NCBI RefSeq assembly: GCF_000146675.1
Contig: NZ_GL397214.1
Span: 108,540 to 172,539 of the forward strand
Reading direction: 5' to 3'
DNA length: 64,000 nucleotides
From: Hoylesella marshii DSM 16973 = JCM 13450
GTDB taxonomy: Bacteria > Bacteroidota > Bacteroidia > Bacteroidales > Bacteroidaceae
Part shown: one piece after another, positions 56,468-64,000 of the stretch
Position numbering within the stretch: the stretch's first letter is position 1
Layout: each line of letters opens with the position of its first letter
Notes under the pieces: model-generated
Told to the model about the DNA's origin: nothing
Seen by the model: only the letters and a program-made list of their open reading frames with translations
Databases searched by the model: none
Translations under genes and position numbers: made by a program

Positions 56468-58384
56468 ATGAAAACAGAGTTTACTCTCTTGCGTACGGTA
56501 CGATGCTACTGCTTGCTGCTGTTGTCCTTATTGCTTATTGGGACAGGAACGATGATGGGTCAAAATCCCATAGACATTATTCGTTTGCAAACGAATAAAA
56601 CTCTCGGTGAGAATTTTAATATCGGGATAGAGACTGCTGAAGGTGGCTCTTTCACCATCGAAGGACTGAATGGAAATGATGACGATGGCTATACTGTCGG
56701 CGCACAGACCATCGTGGTGAAAGGAAACATCGAGACGCTGACGTGCTATAAAAATGAATTGGTGCAGATAGATTTATCTGCTTGTCATGGACTGAAGAAG
56801 TTGGATTGTCGCGGCAACAAGTTAACCGCTTTGGATGCAAGTCCCGTTGGCGCGCTGCAATGGTTGGCATGTAACGACAATGAGTTGACAACGCTCAATG
56901 TAAACAATCTGGGGCACCTCTCTGAACTGTATTGTCACAATAACAAGTTGGGGAGTTTGCAGGTGGGAACCAATGCTGCACTTGTCCAATTGTATTGCGC
57001 GAACAATGTGTTATCGGCACTTGACGTTAGCCAGAACAGACAGTTGCATGTGTTGATTTGTCATCAAAACCGGTTGCGTGCCATCGATGTGAGCAACAAT
57101 ACGGCACTGACGCAGATTTCTTGCGGAGAGAATCAAATAGAAAGAATGGATGTTTCGCATAATGTCGCCTTGAAGTCCTTAGGTTGCGGTGCAAACAAGC
57201 TGACGACACTTGATGTAAGTCATAATCCGGCGTTGGAGACCTTGTTTGCTTATGAAAACGAATTGACCGCCTTAGACCTCTCTCATAATCCGGCGTTGCA
57301 ACGTTTGTCTGTCGGTAATAATAGCTTGTCAGCACTCGACTTGCGTCCCACTCCCTTATTGACGCAATTGAAGTGTAAGCAAAATCATCTGACGGATTTA
57401 AACGTAAGCGGGCTTGCAAAGCTCTCTGTATTGGATTGCAGCAACAATCAATTGACCGACTTGGACGTCAGCCACAATACGGTACTGACCACACTGCGCT
57501 GCGCAAACAATCAATTGGACAGGGCAGACATACAAGCCAATGGGTTACTCATTACGCTCGATGTAAGTCAGAATCGTTTGACAACACTTCCTCTTGCAGC
57601 CAACACTATGCTGGCAGAGCTTTATTGTGCCGGCAATATGCTGACCTCCATTGACCTAAGAACGAATACCGGCTTGCGTACATTGGACGTTGAACACAAT
57701 CGGCTGGGCGCATTGGAGCTTGGAATGAATACGATACTGACGGGAGTAGCTTGCGGACATAATGCGATTGAAACGCTGAACCTTTCGGCCAATGCACGCC
57801 TGAAAGAACTCTATTGCGTGGGCAATCAACTAACGACTTTGGATCTGACAAACAATACAAAACTCAAAATGCTTCATCTTGATCGGAACCAATTACGTGA
57901 TATAAGTTGGACAAAGTTAAACAAGCTCTATTCCTTGAGCCTTGCAGGTAACCAATTGTCTGCTGACTTGCTCACTCGAGTGCTTGATGCACTTCCCCAA
58001 GCACCCGAAGCTACGCCTGAAGAACAAGCTTCGCTCAAATGGGGTGTGGCAGATATCAGCGAAAATCCGGGTACAGCAACAGCAAATACAACCAAAGCGC
58101 GTGGGAATGGATGGAAAGTTGTAGCGGAAGTCAGCACCGGAATACATGAGCAGCAACAAAGCGAGGTCGAAACCTACCTGCGCTATGATAAAGACGGAGC
58201 TACGCTTCATAAAGCCGCATCTGTCGCCAAGATTGATTTGTATGCAACAGACGGACGCTTGCTGTGGCAGTTTGAAGAACGACAGGGCAGCATATCATTG
58301 CAAGATATGCCGATTGGCATCTACATCGCTGTAGCTTACAATCAAAGTGGGAAGCGCTTGGCAAGCATTCGTCTTGCACGTTGA
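56468..58384 (+). CDS. Secreted LRR protein with sorting-domain-like tail
   Basis: 638 residues. A signal peptide (about residues 1-31, hydrophobic core LLLLSLLLIG) is followed by about 20 leucine-rich repeats of about 21 residues with the pattern LxxLxCxxNxLxxLDVSxN (residues 90-510), for example LKSLGCGANKLTTLDVSHN. The final 80 residues read like a type IX secretion C-terminal sorting domain: KIDLYATDGRLLWQF, ISLQDMPIGIYIAVAYN, KRLASIRLAR. It is probably exported to the surface for adhesion or protein binding, as InlJ-like proteins of related species. LRRs at the DNA level are repeated too, so frame changes are possible. Confidence 0.9.
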   Translation: MKTEFTLLRTVRCYCLLLLSLLLIGTGTMMGQNPIDIIRLQTNKTLGENFNIGIETAEGGSFTIEGLNGNDDDGYTVGAQTIVVKGNIETLTCYKNELVQIDLSACHGLKKLDCRGNKLTALDASPVGALQWLACNDNELTTLNVNNLGHLSELYCHNNKLGSLQVGTNAALVQLYCANNVLSALDVSQNRQLHVLICHQNRLRAIDVSNNTALTQISCGENQIERMDVSHNVALKSLGCGANKLTTLDVSHNPALETLFAYENELTALDLSHNPALQRLSVGNNSLSALDLRPTPLLTQLKCKQNHLTDLNVSGLAKLSVLDCSNNQLTDLDVSHNTVLTTLRCANNQLDRADIQANGLLITLDVSQNRLTTLPLAANTMLAELYCAGNMLTSIDLRTNTGLRTLDVEHNRLGALELGMNTILTGVACGHNAIETLNLSANARLKELYCVGNQLTTLDLTNNTKLKMLHLDRNQLRDISWTKLNKLYSLSLAGNQLSADLLTRVLDALPQAPEATPEEQASLKWGVADISENPGTATANTTKARGNGWKVVAEVSTGIHEQQQSEVETYLRYDKDGATLHKAASVAKIDLYATDGRLLWQFEERQGSISLQDMPIGIYIAVAYNQSGKRLASIRLAR

Positions 58385-58464
58385 CAATTCTTTGGTTGCC
58401 ATCATCCGATTGTAAGTTTTTCCCTCATACGCTCCGTGTACCATACGTGGCAGAGGCGTTTATT

Positions 58465-58509
58465 TAAATAGGCGGAATGTCCCATATACACGGGGCATTC
58501 CGCCTAAAT
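58465..58509. terminator. Bidirectional terminator between LRR gene and ppdK
   Basis: AGGCGGAATG and CATTCCGCCT pair over 10 bp, flanked by T/A-rich ends (ATTTAAATA, TAAATCATT). It lies between two convergent genes. Confidence 0.8.
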
Positions 58510-58531
58510 CATTAATTATTAAAAGAGAGTA

Positions 58532-61255
58532 TTAATTGCTCTCAACGTTAGCTTGCGCCGCAGCCAATCGTGCAATAGGTACACGGAACGGAGAGCAACT
58601 TACGTAGTCAAGACCTACACGGTGACAGAACTTCACCGACGACGGTTCTCCGCCGTGCTCACCACAGATACCACACATGAGGTTGGGACGTGCTGTGCGT
58701 CCTTTCTTCACAGCCATTTCGATGAGTTGTCCCACGCCATCTTGGTCAAGAACTTGGAATGGGTCTACCTTTAGTATTTTCTTGTCCAAATATACAGGCA
58801 GGAAGCTGGCGATGTCGTCACGACTGTAACCGAAAGTCATCTGCGTAAGGTCGTTTGTTCCGAAGCTGAAATACTCGGCATGCTTGGCTATCTTGTCGGC
58901 CGTCAGCGCAGCGCGAGGTATTTCTATCATCGTACCCACTTTGAATGGTATCTCTATGCCCTCTTCTTTAAAGAGTTCTGCTGCCGTCTGACGAATCACA
59001 GTCTCCTGTGTTTCAAACTCGTGCACGATACCGATAAGTGGCACCATGATTTCCGGATGCGGATTGAAACCTTCTTTCTTCAATTGAATAGCCGCACCGA
59101 GGATGGCTCTGGTCTGCATGGCAGTGATTTCGGGATATGTGTTGCCCAAGCGACAACCACGATGGCCGAGCATGGGGTTGGCCTCGCTCAACGATTTTAC
59201 ACGCAATTGGATTGTCTCCAAACTTACGCCCATCTCTTTTGCCATCGTCTCTTGTCCGGCTAAGTCGTGAGGTACGAACTCATGGAGGGGCGGATCCAAC
59301 AGACGGATATTCACAGGACATCCGTCCATTGCTTTCAGTATGCCATAGAAGTCTTGCTGCTGGTAGGGCAGTAACTTCTGAAGGGCTTTCTCACGACCGG
59401 CCTGGGTGTCGGAGAGAATCATCTCGCGCATGGCCTTTATCTTTTCATTCTCAAAGAACATGTGCTCGGTGCGGCAAAGTCCGATACCTACGGCACCGAA
59501 GTTGCGAGCTACTTCAGCATCGTGAGGCGTGTCGGCATTGGTGCGTACAACCAACTTGCTATGCTTGGAGCAGAGGTCCATAAGTGCGGCAAAGTCGCCG
59601 GTTACCTCGGCCGGTTTGGTCTTCACCTCGCCTAAAAATACTTCGCCCGTAGAACCGTTTAGCGAGATATAATCGCCTTCTTTCAGCTTCACGCCATCTA
59701 TTTCCACGGTGCGTGCCTTGTAGTTTACATTGATAGCACCAGCACCCGAAACGCAGCACTTGCCCATTCCTCGAGCTACCACAGCTGCATGAGAAGTCAT
59801 ACCGCCACGTGCCGTGAGGATGCCTTCGGCAGCCGACATTCCGGCCAAGTCTTCGGGAGAAGTTTCTATACGAACCATCACCACTTGGTGTCCTTCCTCA
59901 TGCCATCTCACAGCATCGTCGGCAAAGAACACAATCTGACCGCAGGCAGCACCGGGAGAGGCGGGAAGGCCTCGCGTCAGCACCTTAGCTCGTTTCAGTG
60001 CGTCTTTATCAAAAATGGGATGAAGCAACTCGTCGAGTTTATTGGGTTCGCAACGCAAAAGTGCAGTCTTCTCGTCTATCTCACCCTCACGAAGCAAGTC
60101 CATTGCTATTTTCACCATAGCCGTACCTGTACGTTTTCCATTGCGGGTTTGCAGGAACCATAGTTTGCCCTCTTGCACGGTGAATTCCATGTCTTGCATG
60201 TCGTGGTAATGCTTCTCCAACTTGTTTTGTATTGCGTCGAGTTCAGCATAAATAGCGGGCATATTCTCCTCCATCGAAGGATATTTCGAGACACGCGTGG
60301 CTTCGTCCACGCCCTGTTGCTCTGCCCATTTGAGGCTTCCTGCTTTCGTAATCTGCTGCGGTGTGCGAATACCGGCCACCACGTCTTCTCCTTGTGCATT
60401 TACCAAATACTCTCCATTGAAGACATTCTCACCGGTAGCAGCATCGCGACTGAAGCATACACCCGTAGCGGATGTTTCTCCCATGTTGCCGAATACCATC
60501 GCCATCACAGAAACGGCCGTTCCCCACTCTGCGGGGATACCCTCCATCTTGCGATAGAGAATGGCGCGCTCGTTCATCCAGCTATCGAATACAGCACACA
60601 CTGCACCCCACAACTGCTCCATGGGGTCAGTGGGGAAGTCATGCCCCGTCTGCTTCTTAATGGCTTCTTTAAATAGAACAACCAGCGATTTCAACTCGTC
60701 AACGGTCATCTCGTTGTCGAGTTTGATACCCCGTTTTTCTTTCACCTTTTCTATAATAGCTTCAAACGGGTCGATGTCTTCTTTGTTTACAGGCTTCATG
60801 CCAAGTACCACATCACCATACATCTGTACAAAGCGGCGATAGCTGTCATAGGCAAAACGTTCATTGCCGGTCTTCTTAGCCAAACCTGCTACTACAGTAT
60901 CGTTAAGACCAAGGTTCAAAATGGTATCCATCATACCGGGCATAGAAGCTCTTGCGCCGGAACGAACAGAAACAAGCAGAGGATTCGTCGGGTCACCGAA
61001 CGTGCTGTTCATCAGCGTTTCGATATGCTTAACGGCATTCTCCACATCTGCTTTCAGTAACTTCACTACTTCATCTTTTCCTTTCTCATAATACTCATTG
61101 CAGACATCTGTCGTGATGGTAAATCCCGGAGGTACAGGAATACCAATCAAATTCATCTCAGCGAGGTTTGCTCCCTTACCTCCGAGCAGGTTCCGCATGT
61201 CGGCCTTGCCTTCTGCATGACCGTTACCGAACGTGTAAACTCTTTTTTCAGTCAT
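58532..61255 (-). CDS. ppdK: Pyruvate phosphate dikinase
   Basis: 907 residues, full length. Interconverts PEP, AMP and PPi with pyruvate, ATP and Pi, giving a PPi-saving glycolysis typical of anaerobes. The N-terminal ATP-grasp part has NLLGGKGANLAEM, GFTITTDVC and SVRSGARASMPGMMDTILNLG. The phosphohistidine loop is GGMTSHAAVVARGMGKCCVSG. The C-terminal PEP domain has GIGLCRTEHMFF, LLDPPLHEFVP, GHRGCRLGNTYPE and CGICGEHGG. It has its own strong promoter. Confidence 0.97.
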   Translation of the reverse strand: MTEKRVYTFGNGHAEGKADMRNLLGGKGANLAEMNLIGIPVPPGFTITTDVCNEYYEKGKDEVVKLLKADVENAVKHIETLMNSTFGDPTNPLLVSVRSGARASMPGMMDTILNLGLNDTVVAGLAKKTGNERFAYDSYRRFVQMYGDVVLGMKPVNKEDIDPFEAIIEKVKEKRGIKLDNEMTVDELKSLVVLFKEAIKKQTGHDFPTDPMEQLWGAVCAVFDSWMNERAILYRKMEGIPAEWGTAVSVMAMVFGNMGETSATGVCFSRDAATGENVFNGEYLVNAQGEDVVAGIRTPQQITKAGSLKWAEQQGVDEATRVSKYPSMEENMPAIYAELDAIQNKLEKHYHDMQDMEFTVQEGKLWFLQTRNGKRTGTAMVKIAMDLLREGEIDEKTALLRCEPNKLDELLHPIFDKDALKRAKVLTRGLPASPGAACGQIVFFADDAVRWHEEGHQVVMVRIETSPEDLAGMSAAEGILTARGGMTSHAAVVARGMGKCCVSGAGAINVNYKARTVEIDGVKLKEGDYISLNGSTGEVFLGEVKTKPAEVTGDFAALMDLCSKHSKLVVRTNADTPHDAEVARNFGAVGIGLCRTEHMFFENEKIKAMREMILSDTQAGREKALQKLLPYQQQDFYGILKAMDGCPVNIRLLDPPLHEFVPHDLAGQETMAKEMGVSLETIQLRVKSLSEANPMLGHRGCRLGNTYPEITAMQTRAILGAAIQLKKEGFNPHPEIMVPLIGIVHEFETQETVIRQTAAELFKEEGIEIPFKVGTMIEIPRAALTADKIAKHAEYFSFGTNDLTQMTFGYSRDDIASFLPVYLDKKILKVDPFQVLDQDGVGQLIEMAVKKGRTARPNLMCGICGEHGGEPSSVKFCHRVGLDYVSCSPFRVPIARLAAAQANVESN

Positions 61256-61303
61256 TGTTTAGGTGTTATTTGTAATTATATGAATGTTGTTGTTTTTACA
61301 AGT

Positions 61304-61335
61304 GCAAATATAAAGAAAAATAGACGAACAACAAA
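61304..61335 (-). promoter_or_regulatory. Near-ideal promoter for ppdK
   Basis: Minus strand: TTTG (61332-61335), a 19-bp spacer, TATATTTGC (61304-61312). Both elements match exactly; the ATG is 48 nt away. Confidence 0.8.
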
Positions 61336-61449
61336 TAATAATGACAGGAAAATGTCGTCCGCAGTCATTTTTCCGATGCAAGTTCGATAGAGAGATAATG
61401 CCATATGACCGCTCTTATCACTGACATACCAAAGCTAATAAATTTCAAA

Positions 61450-61537
61450 AGCTATCCTTCTTTGCACTCAAAGCTATCTTTCTATATGCTCGGAGCTATG
61501 CTTTCATACCGTCAAAGCATAGCTTTTTCACATTATT
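61450..61537. repeat. 22-bp tandem repeats, 4 copies
   Basis: AGCTAT or AGCATA recurs at 61450, 61472, 61494 and 61516, an exact 22-bp period. The last unit and its left flank contain GTCAAAGCATAGCTTTT, the same core as in the array at 47925-48012. Units diverge outside. Confidence 0.85.
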
Positions 61538-61585
61538 CTATATGCTATTGATTTTCAAATACTTATATATCTACCCACTACAAAA

Positions 61586-61661
61586 TAACGTGAATCCGAT
61601 ATAAGGAAGTAGTTGGCAAGCCTCCGATAGAGGTTTCTTCCTTATATCGAACCCACGTTAA
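61586..61661. repeat. 76-bp inverted-end element, related to the 83-bp family
   Basis: TAACGTGAATCCGATATAAGG pairs with the inverted right end CCTTATATCGAACCCACGTTA (about 20 bp, two mismatches). The outer ACGTGA/CCCACGT and the ATAAG tract match the ends of the elements at 14832 and 56080; the middle differs. The rest of 61256-61693 has only the 22-bp array and the ppdK promoter. Confidence 0.7.
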
Positions 61662-61693
61662 TAGAATATCGTATTAAAAAATTGCAGTTTTTT

Positions 61694-61879
61694 CTATTTC
61701 TGCCATGGCTCATAGCCTGCCATATGCTGTTCGTTGTCCTCGTCGAAGAAGTCGCTTTCTTTTCCCTCGCTGGGTCCAGGAGCAGGACCGGGGCCGATGG
61801 GTAAAGAAATTGTTTCGAGCAAACCTTCTGTTTCTATGGGAAGCACCGTGATACGAGGTGCGATATATTGCTTCTTCAT
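61694..61879 (-). CDS. Small 61-residue peptide, unknown (MKKxYIxP type)
   Basis: 61 residues, beginning MKKQYIAPRITVLPIETEG and followed by LLETISLPIG, a Pro/Gly hinge (PGPAPGPSEG), and an acidic tail (DFFDEDNEQHMAGYEPW). No signal peptide or cysteines. Its start lies 13 nt after the LRR gene stop, so they share a transcript. In my memory, short MKK-Y-x-P peptides with acidic Gly/Pro-rich tails are common in Prevotella-like genomes, often next to surface-protein genes, and they have no known function. The shape (conserved N-terminus, variable tail) is also what a peptide precursor would look like. Confidence 0.7.
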   Translation of the reverse strand: MKKQYIAPRITVLPIETEGLLETISLPIGPGPAPGPSEGKESDFFDEDNEQHMAGYEPWQK

Positions 61880-61892
61880 ATCCTCTGTCTAT

Positions 61893-63827
61893 TTAGAATT
61901 TGTAGAACTTTTGTCCTTTTACCACGTATATCTCACCGCTGATTAACCGGTCATAGTCCGTGCCTGCCTGGCGACCATCAAGGGTGTAGAAAGTGTGGTG
62001 ACCGCTACGCAACTCATCTTCGGTCAGTTCGGGCGTATCAATGCCTGTGGCGGTATCTTCATCGTCGAGCACAATGGCGAATCCTTTTGCCGGCGAACCA
62101 CCTGTGGTGCGGATGTAGGCACGCATCGAGTGCACAAAACCATTGGGCGTAGAGGGCTTGTAGGGCAGCCATGTATTGCCATACAGACCATAATAGTTGC
62201 CTGAGGCGGCTGCGGCGTTGTCGATGTTAGTTGTGGTGCCGCCAAAGAAAATGGAGGCATCATGGCTACCCTGTACTTCCATTGTGGCGGGCGTGGCTTT
62301 CACCTGCACATTGTTTTCGGTACCGAATGTGTGGGTTCCGCCATCGGTGACGCGGAGCAGGTAGGGCGTGTTGGCTTCGAGAGAAGTTGTGCCATCGGCG
62401 GCTTTTGCCACGGAAGTGAAGTAGCATCTTCCGTTGGCTTTTCTGCGTACCAGAGTATAGGCCATCATTCCTGCCGGTAGTGTGGCGGGATAAGGCAGGC
62501 AAAGTGTTTTACAACTGATACCGCTAAAGTTGCGGTCGCGGTATTCGGCTGTAGTAGCGGTGAAATCCTGAAGAATGGGATAGTCGCAGCCCATGTTTCC
62601 ATCCTTATAGTCGTTGTGTCTTTCATAAACGACAAACTTATCACATTGGTTGCCAATCACAAAGTTTTCTTGATTTGCTTCAGCAGCAGTGACAGTGGCG
62701 GGGAGATAAATCATGGTGTAGGGCGGGACATTCCTAAAAAGTGATAGGCCAGGGTTGTCTCTACTGGAAATAAAGCCTGGGGGAAGGGTAACACCCCTCA
62801 TGTCGATATACTGCAAGTTATAACAATACTGAAAATGCACTTGCCCTAAGATATTAGTCAAGACAGTTCCACTTTCAAATGTCACGGTGGTTAGGCTGCT
62901 GCAATCCGAAAAAGCACCAGTGGCAATGCTTGTCAATGTTTTAGGTAATTTCAAATGAGTCAAACCACGGCATTCGTCAAACGCCCATTCGCCAATGATT
63001 GTGAGCTTGGGTGCTTCTAAGCGGGCTAAGTGAGTGCAGAACCCAAATGCACGGTCATTAATGGTTGTGACGTTGGGTAGTTTCAATTCAATCAAACCTT
63101 TACATCTGAGAAATGCCCCCTCGTCAATGGTTGTAACGTTGGGTAATTTTAATTCGGTTAAGCCTGAGCAGTCGACAAATGCTGCCTGTCCAATTATCGT
63201 GGCCTTAGATACTTCTAAGCTGCTTAAGCCAGGGCAACTGGCAAATGCAGCTTTTCCAATTGCTATAACCTTAGGTAATTTCAATGCTCCGGTCAAACGA
63301 TAGCAGTTATAAAATGCATTCTCACCAATGGTTGTGAGGTTGGGCAAATACGGTGCACCAGTCAAATGCTTACAATAATAAAATGCATAGTTGCCAATGG
63401 TTGTGAGGTTAGGCAATGACAGTGTACCGGTCAAATGCTCACAACGATAAAATGTATAGTTACCAATGGTTGTGATATTGGGCAAATACAGTGTACCGGT
63501 CAAACGCTCACATTGATAGAATGCATTGTCCCCAATGGTTGTGACACTCTCGGGAATCGTGATCTTCGTCATTGAGTTTTGGTTGTGAAACACAGAAGGA
63601 CCGATTGCTGTAACTTTAGCAGAACCGATTTGGCTGGGGATAGTCACTTCACCGGAGAGAGCGCTTGAATGATCGGCATTTCGTACACTCACTATTGTTG
63701 CATTACCTCCGTTTAACCTGTATGTCCATATTTTCCCATTTACGGTATAGGTCTTGTCCTGTGCCTGCAATTGTGATGAAGGTAGCATACAAAGTATAAA
63801 CAATAATAGTAAAAGTTTTTTCTTCAT
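61893..63827 (-). CDS. BspA-like LRR surface protein
   Basis: 644 residues. A signal peptide (MKKKLLLLLFILCMLPSSQLQA, cut about residue 22) is followed by about 11 BspA-type leucine-rich repeats of 23 residues (residues 75-330), for example LPNLTTIGNYAFYYCKHLTG and LPNVTTIDEGAFLRCKGL. After this comes a beta-rich region with PATLPAGMMAYTLV and DGTTSLEANTPYLLRVTDGG, and a tail reading FYTLDGRQAGTDYD and SGEIYVVKGQKFYKF, a sorting-domain-like end of the type seen in Prevotella. BspA proteins bind host proteins such as fibronectin. No good promoter box was seen in the 173 bp before it. Confidence 0.92.
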   Translation of the reverse strand: MKKKLLLLLFILCMLPSSQLQAQDKTYTVNGKIWTYRLNGGNATIVSVRNADHSSALSGEVTIPSQIGSAKVTAIGPSVFHNQNSMTKITIPESVTTIGDNAFYQCERLTGTLYLPNITTIGNYTFYRCEHLTGTLSLPNLTTIGNYAFYYCKHLTGAPYLPNLTTIGENAFYNCYRLTGALKLPKVIAIGKAAFASCPGLSSLEVSKATIIGQAAFVDCSGLTELKLPNVTTIDEGAFLRCKGLIELKLPNVTTINDRAFGFCTHLARLEAPKLTIIGEWAFDECRGLTHLKLPKTLTSIATGAFSDCSSLTTVTFESGTVLTNILGQVHFQYCYNLQYIDMRGVTLPPGFISSRDNPGLSLFRNVPPYTMIYLPATVTAAEANQENFVIGNQCDKFVVYERHNDYKDGNMGCDYPILQDFTATTAEYRDRNFSGISCKTLCLPYPATLPAGMMAYTLVRRKANGRCYFTSVAKAADGTTSLEANTPYLLRVTDGGTHTFGTENNVQVKATPATMEVQGSHDASIFFGGTTTNIDNAAAASGNYYGLYGNTWLPYKPSTPNGFVHSMRAYIRTTGGSPAKGFAIVLDDEDTATGIDTPELTEDELRSGHHTFYTLDGRQAGTDYDRLISGEIYVVKGQKFYKF

Positions 63828-64000
63828 TGGATTTGTTTGTTAAAATGAGACATCAATATATAGTCAACTCTTTTTCTACCCGCAGCAGACGAGTGAAAAG
63901 TTAGAATCATTTTAGAGAGATTCTTGCCTTTCCGCACCTTACAAACGGGCACGAAAAAGCGAACAAAGGGAACTCCTTGGAGCCCTTTGTTTATGAGGAA

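Overview
The window looks like chromosome from a strictly anaerobic Bacteroidales bacterium, most likely Prevotellaceae. The signs are: Bacteroidetes-type promoters (TTTG near -33, TAnnTTTG at -7) and no useful Shine-Dalgarno sites; families found mainly in this phylum (domains of the DUF4290, DUF4369, DUF4837 and DUF4954 type); BspA-like leucine-rich repeat surface proteins with sorting-domain-like tails; and anaerobic enzymes (class III ribonucleotide reductase, class I fumarase, pyruvate phosphate dikinase). Assignments come from reading motifs, not from database searches.

Layout. 1-4.3 kb (minus): a cut-off gene overlapping a nucleotidyltransferase, then the pyrB-pyrI-glyA unit. 4.4-14.7 kb (plus): PBP1A, an ABC-F ATPase, grpE-dnaJ, folC, galM and a sugar MFS transporter, closed by a strong terminator. 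15.4-22.7 kb (minus): tsaB, DUF4290, murA, rimM, dxr, rseP, a MaoC-like hydratase and an unknown membrane protein. 22.8-24.9 kb (plus): yicC, gmk, nadD. 25.1-27.8 kb (minus): nrdD-nrdG. 28.5 kb (plus): a Nim-like flavoprotein. 29.1-38.4 kb (minus): rlmN, DUF4837, pdxA, a flippase-like membrane protein, DUF4369, dihydroorotase, a phosphoesterase, a PlsC-like acyltransferase and a glycosyltransferase. 38.4-41.4 kb: a repeat islet around one charged helical protein. 41.4-56.0 kb (mostly plus): a 5'-nucleotidase-like enzyme, nudC, a purine permease, a small Cys-rich membrane protein, tRNA-Cys, a GHL10 hydrolase, hflX, DUF4954, an M16 peptidase and fumarase. 56.5-64 kb: two LRR surface proteins, ppdK and a 61-residue peptide.

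About 51 genes are housekeeping or envelope functions. Several form working sets: PyrB, PyrI and dihydroorotase in pyrimidine synthesis; GrpE and DnaJ with an off-window DnaK; NrdD with its activase NrdG; MurA and PBP1A in peptidoglycan; the two secreted LRR proteins at the cell surface.

The unusual content is between genes. The islet at 38.4-41.4 kb has arms that are inverted copies of each other (a 61-bp unit once versus six times, and a 41/42-bp unit seven versus five times). They enclose two further 41-bp arrays, two related hairpin modules and one gene. Elsewhere there are a 41/42-bp array (about 1.2 kb), three 22-bp arrays (15.1, 47.9 and 61.5 kb), a roughly 80-bp element with inverted ends (14.8, 56.1 and probably 61.6 kb), and a shared 70-92 bp module (6.8 and 28.2 kb). 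Periods of 22, 41/42 and 61 bp in arrays with different sequences are the most distinctive signal here. Gene-level points: MurA has Asp in place of the fosfomycin-reactive Cys, the ABC-F protein has lost its second Walker A, and a Nim-like gene has a structured leader.
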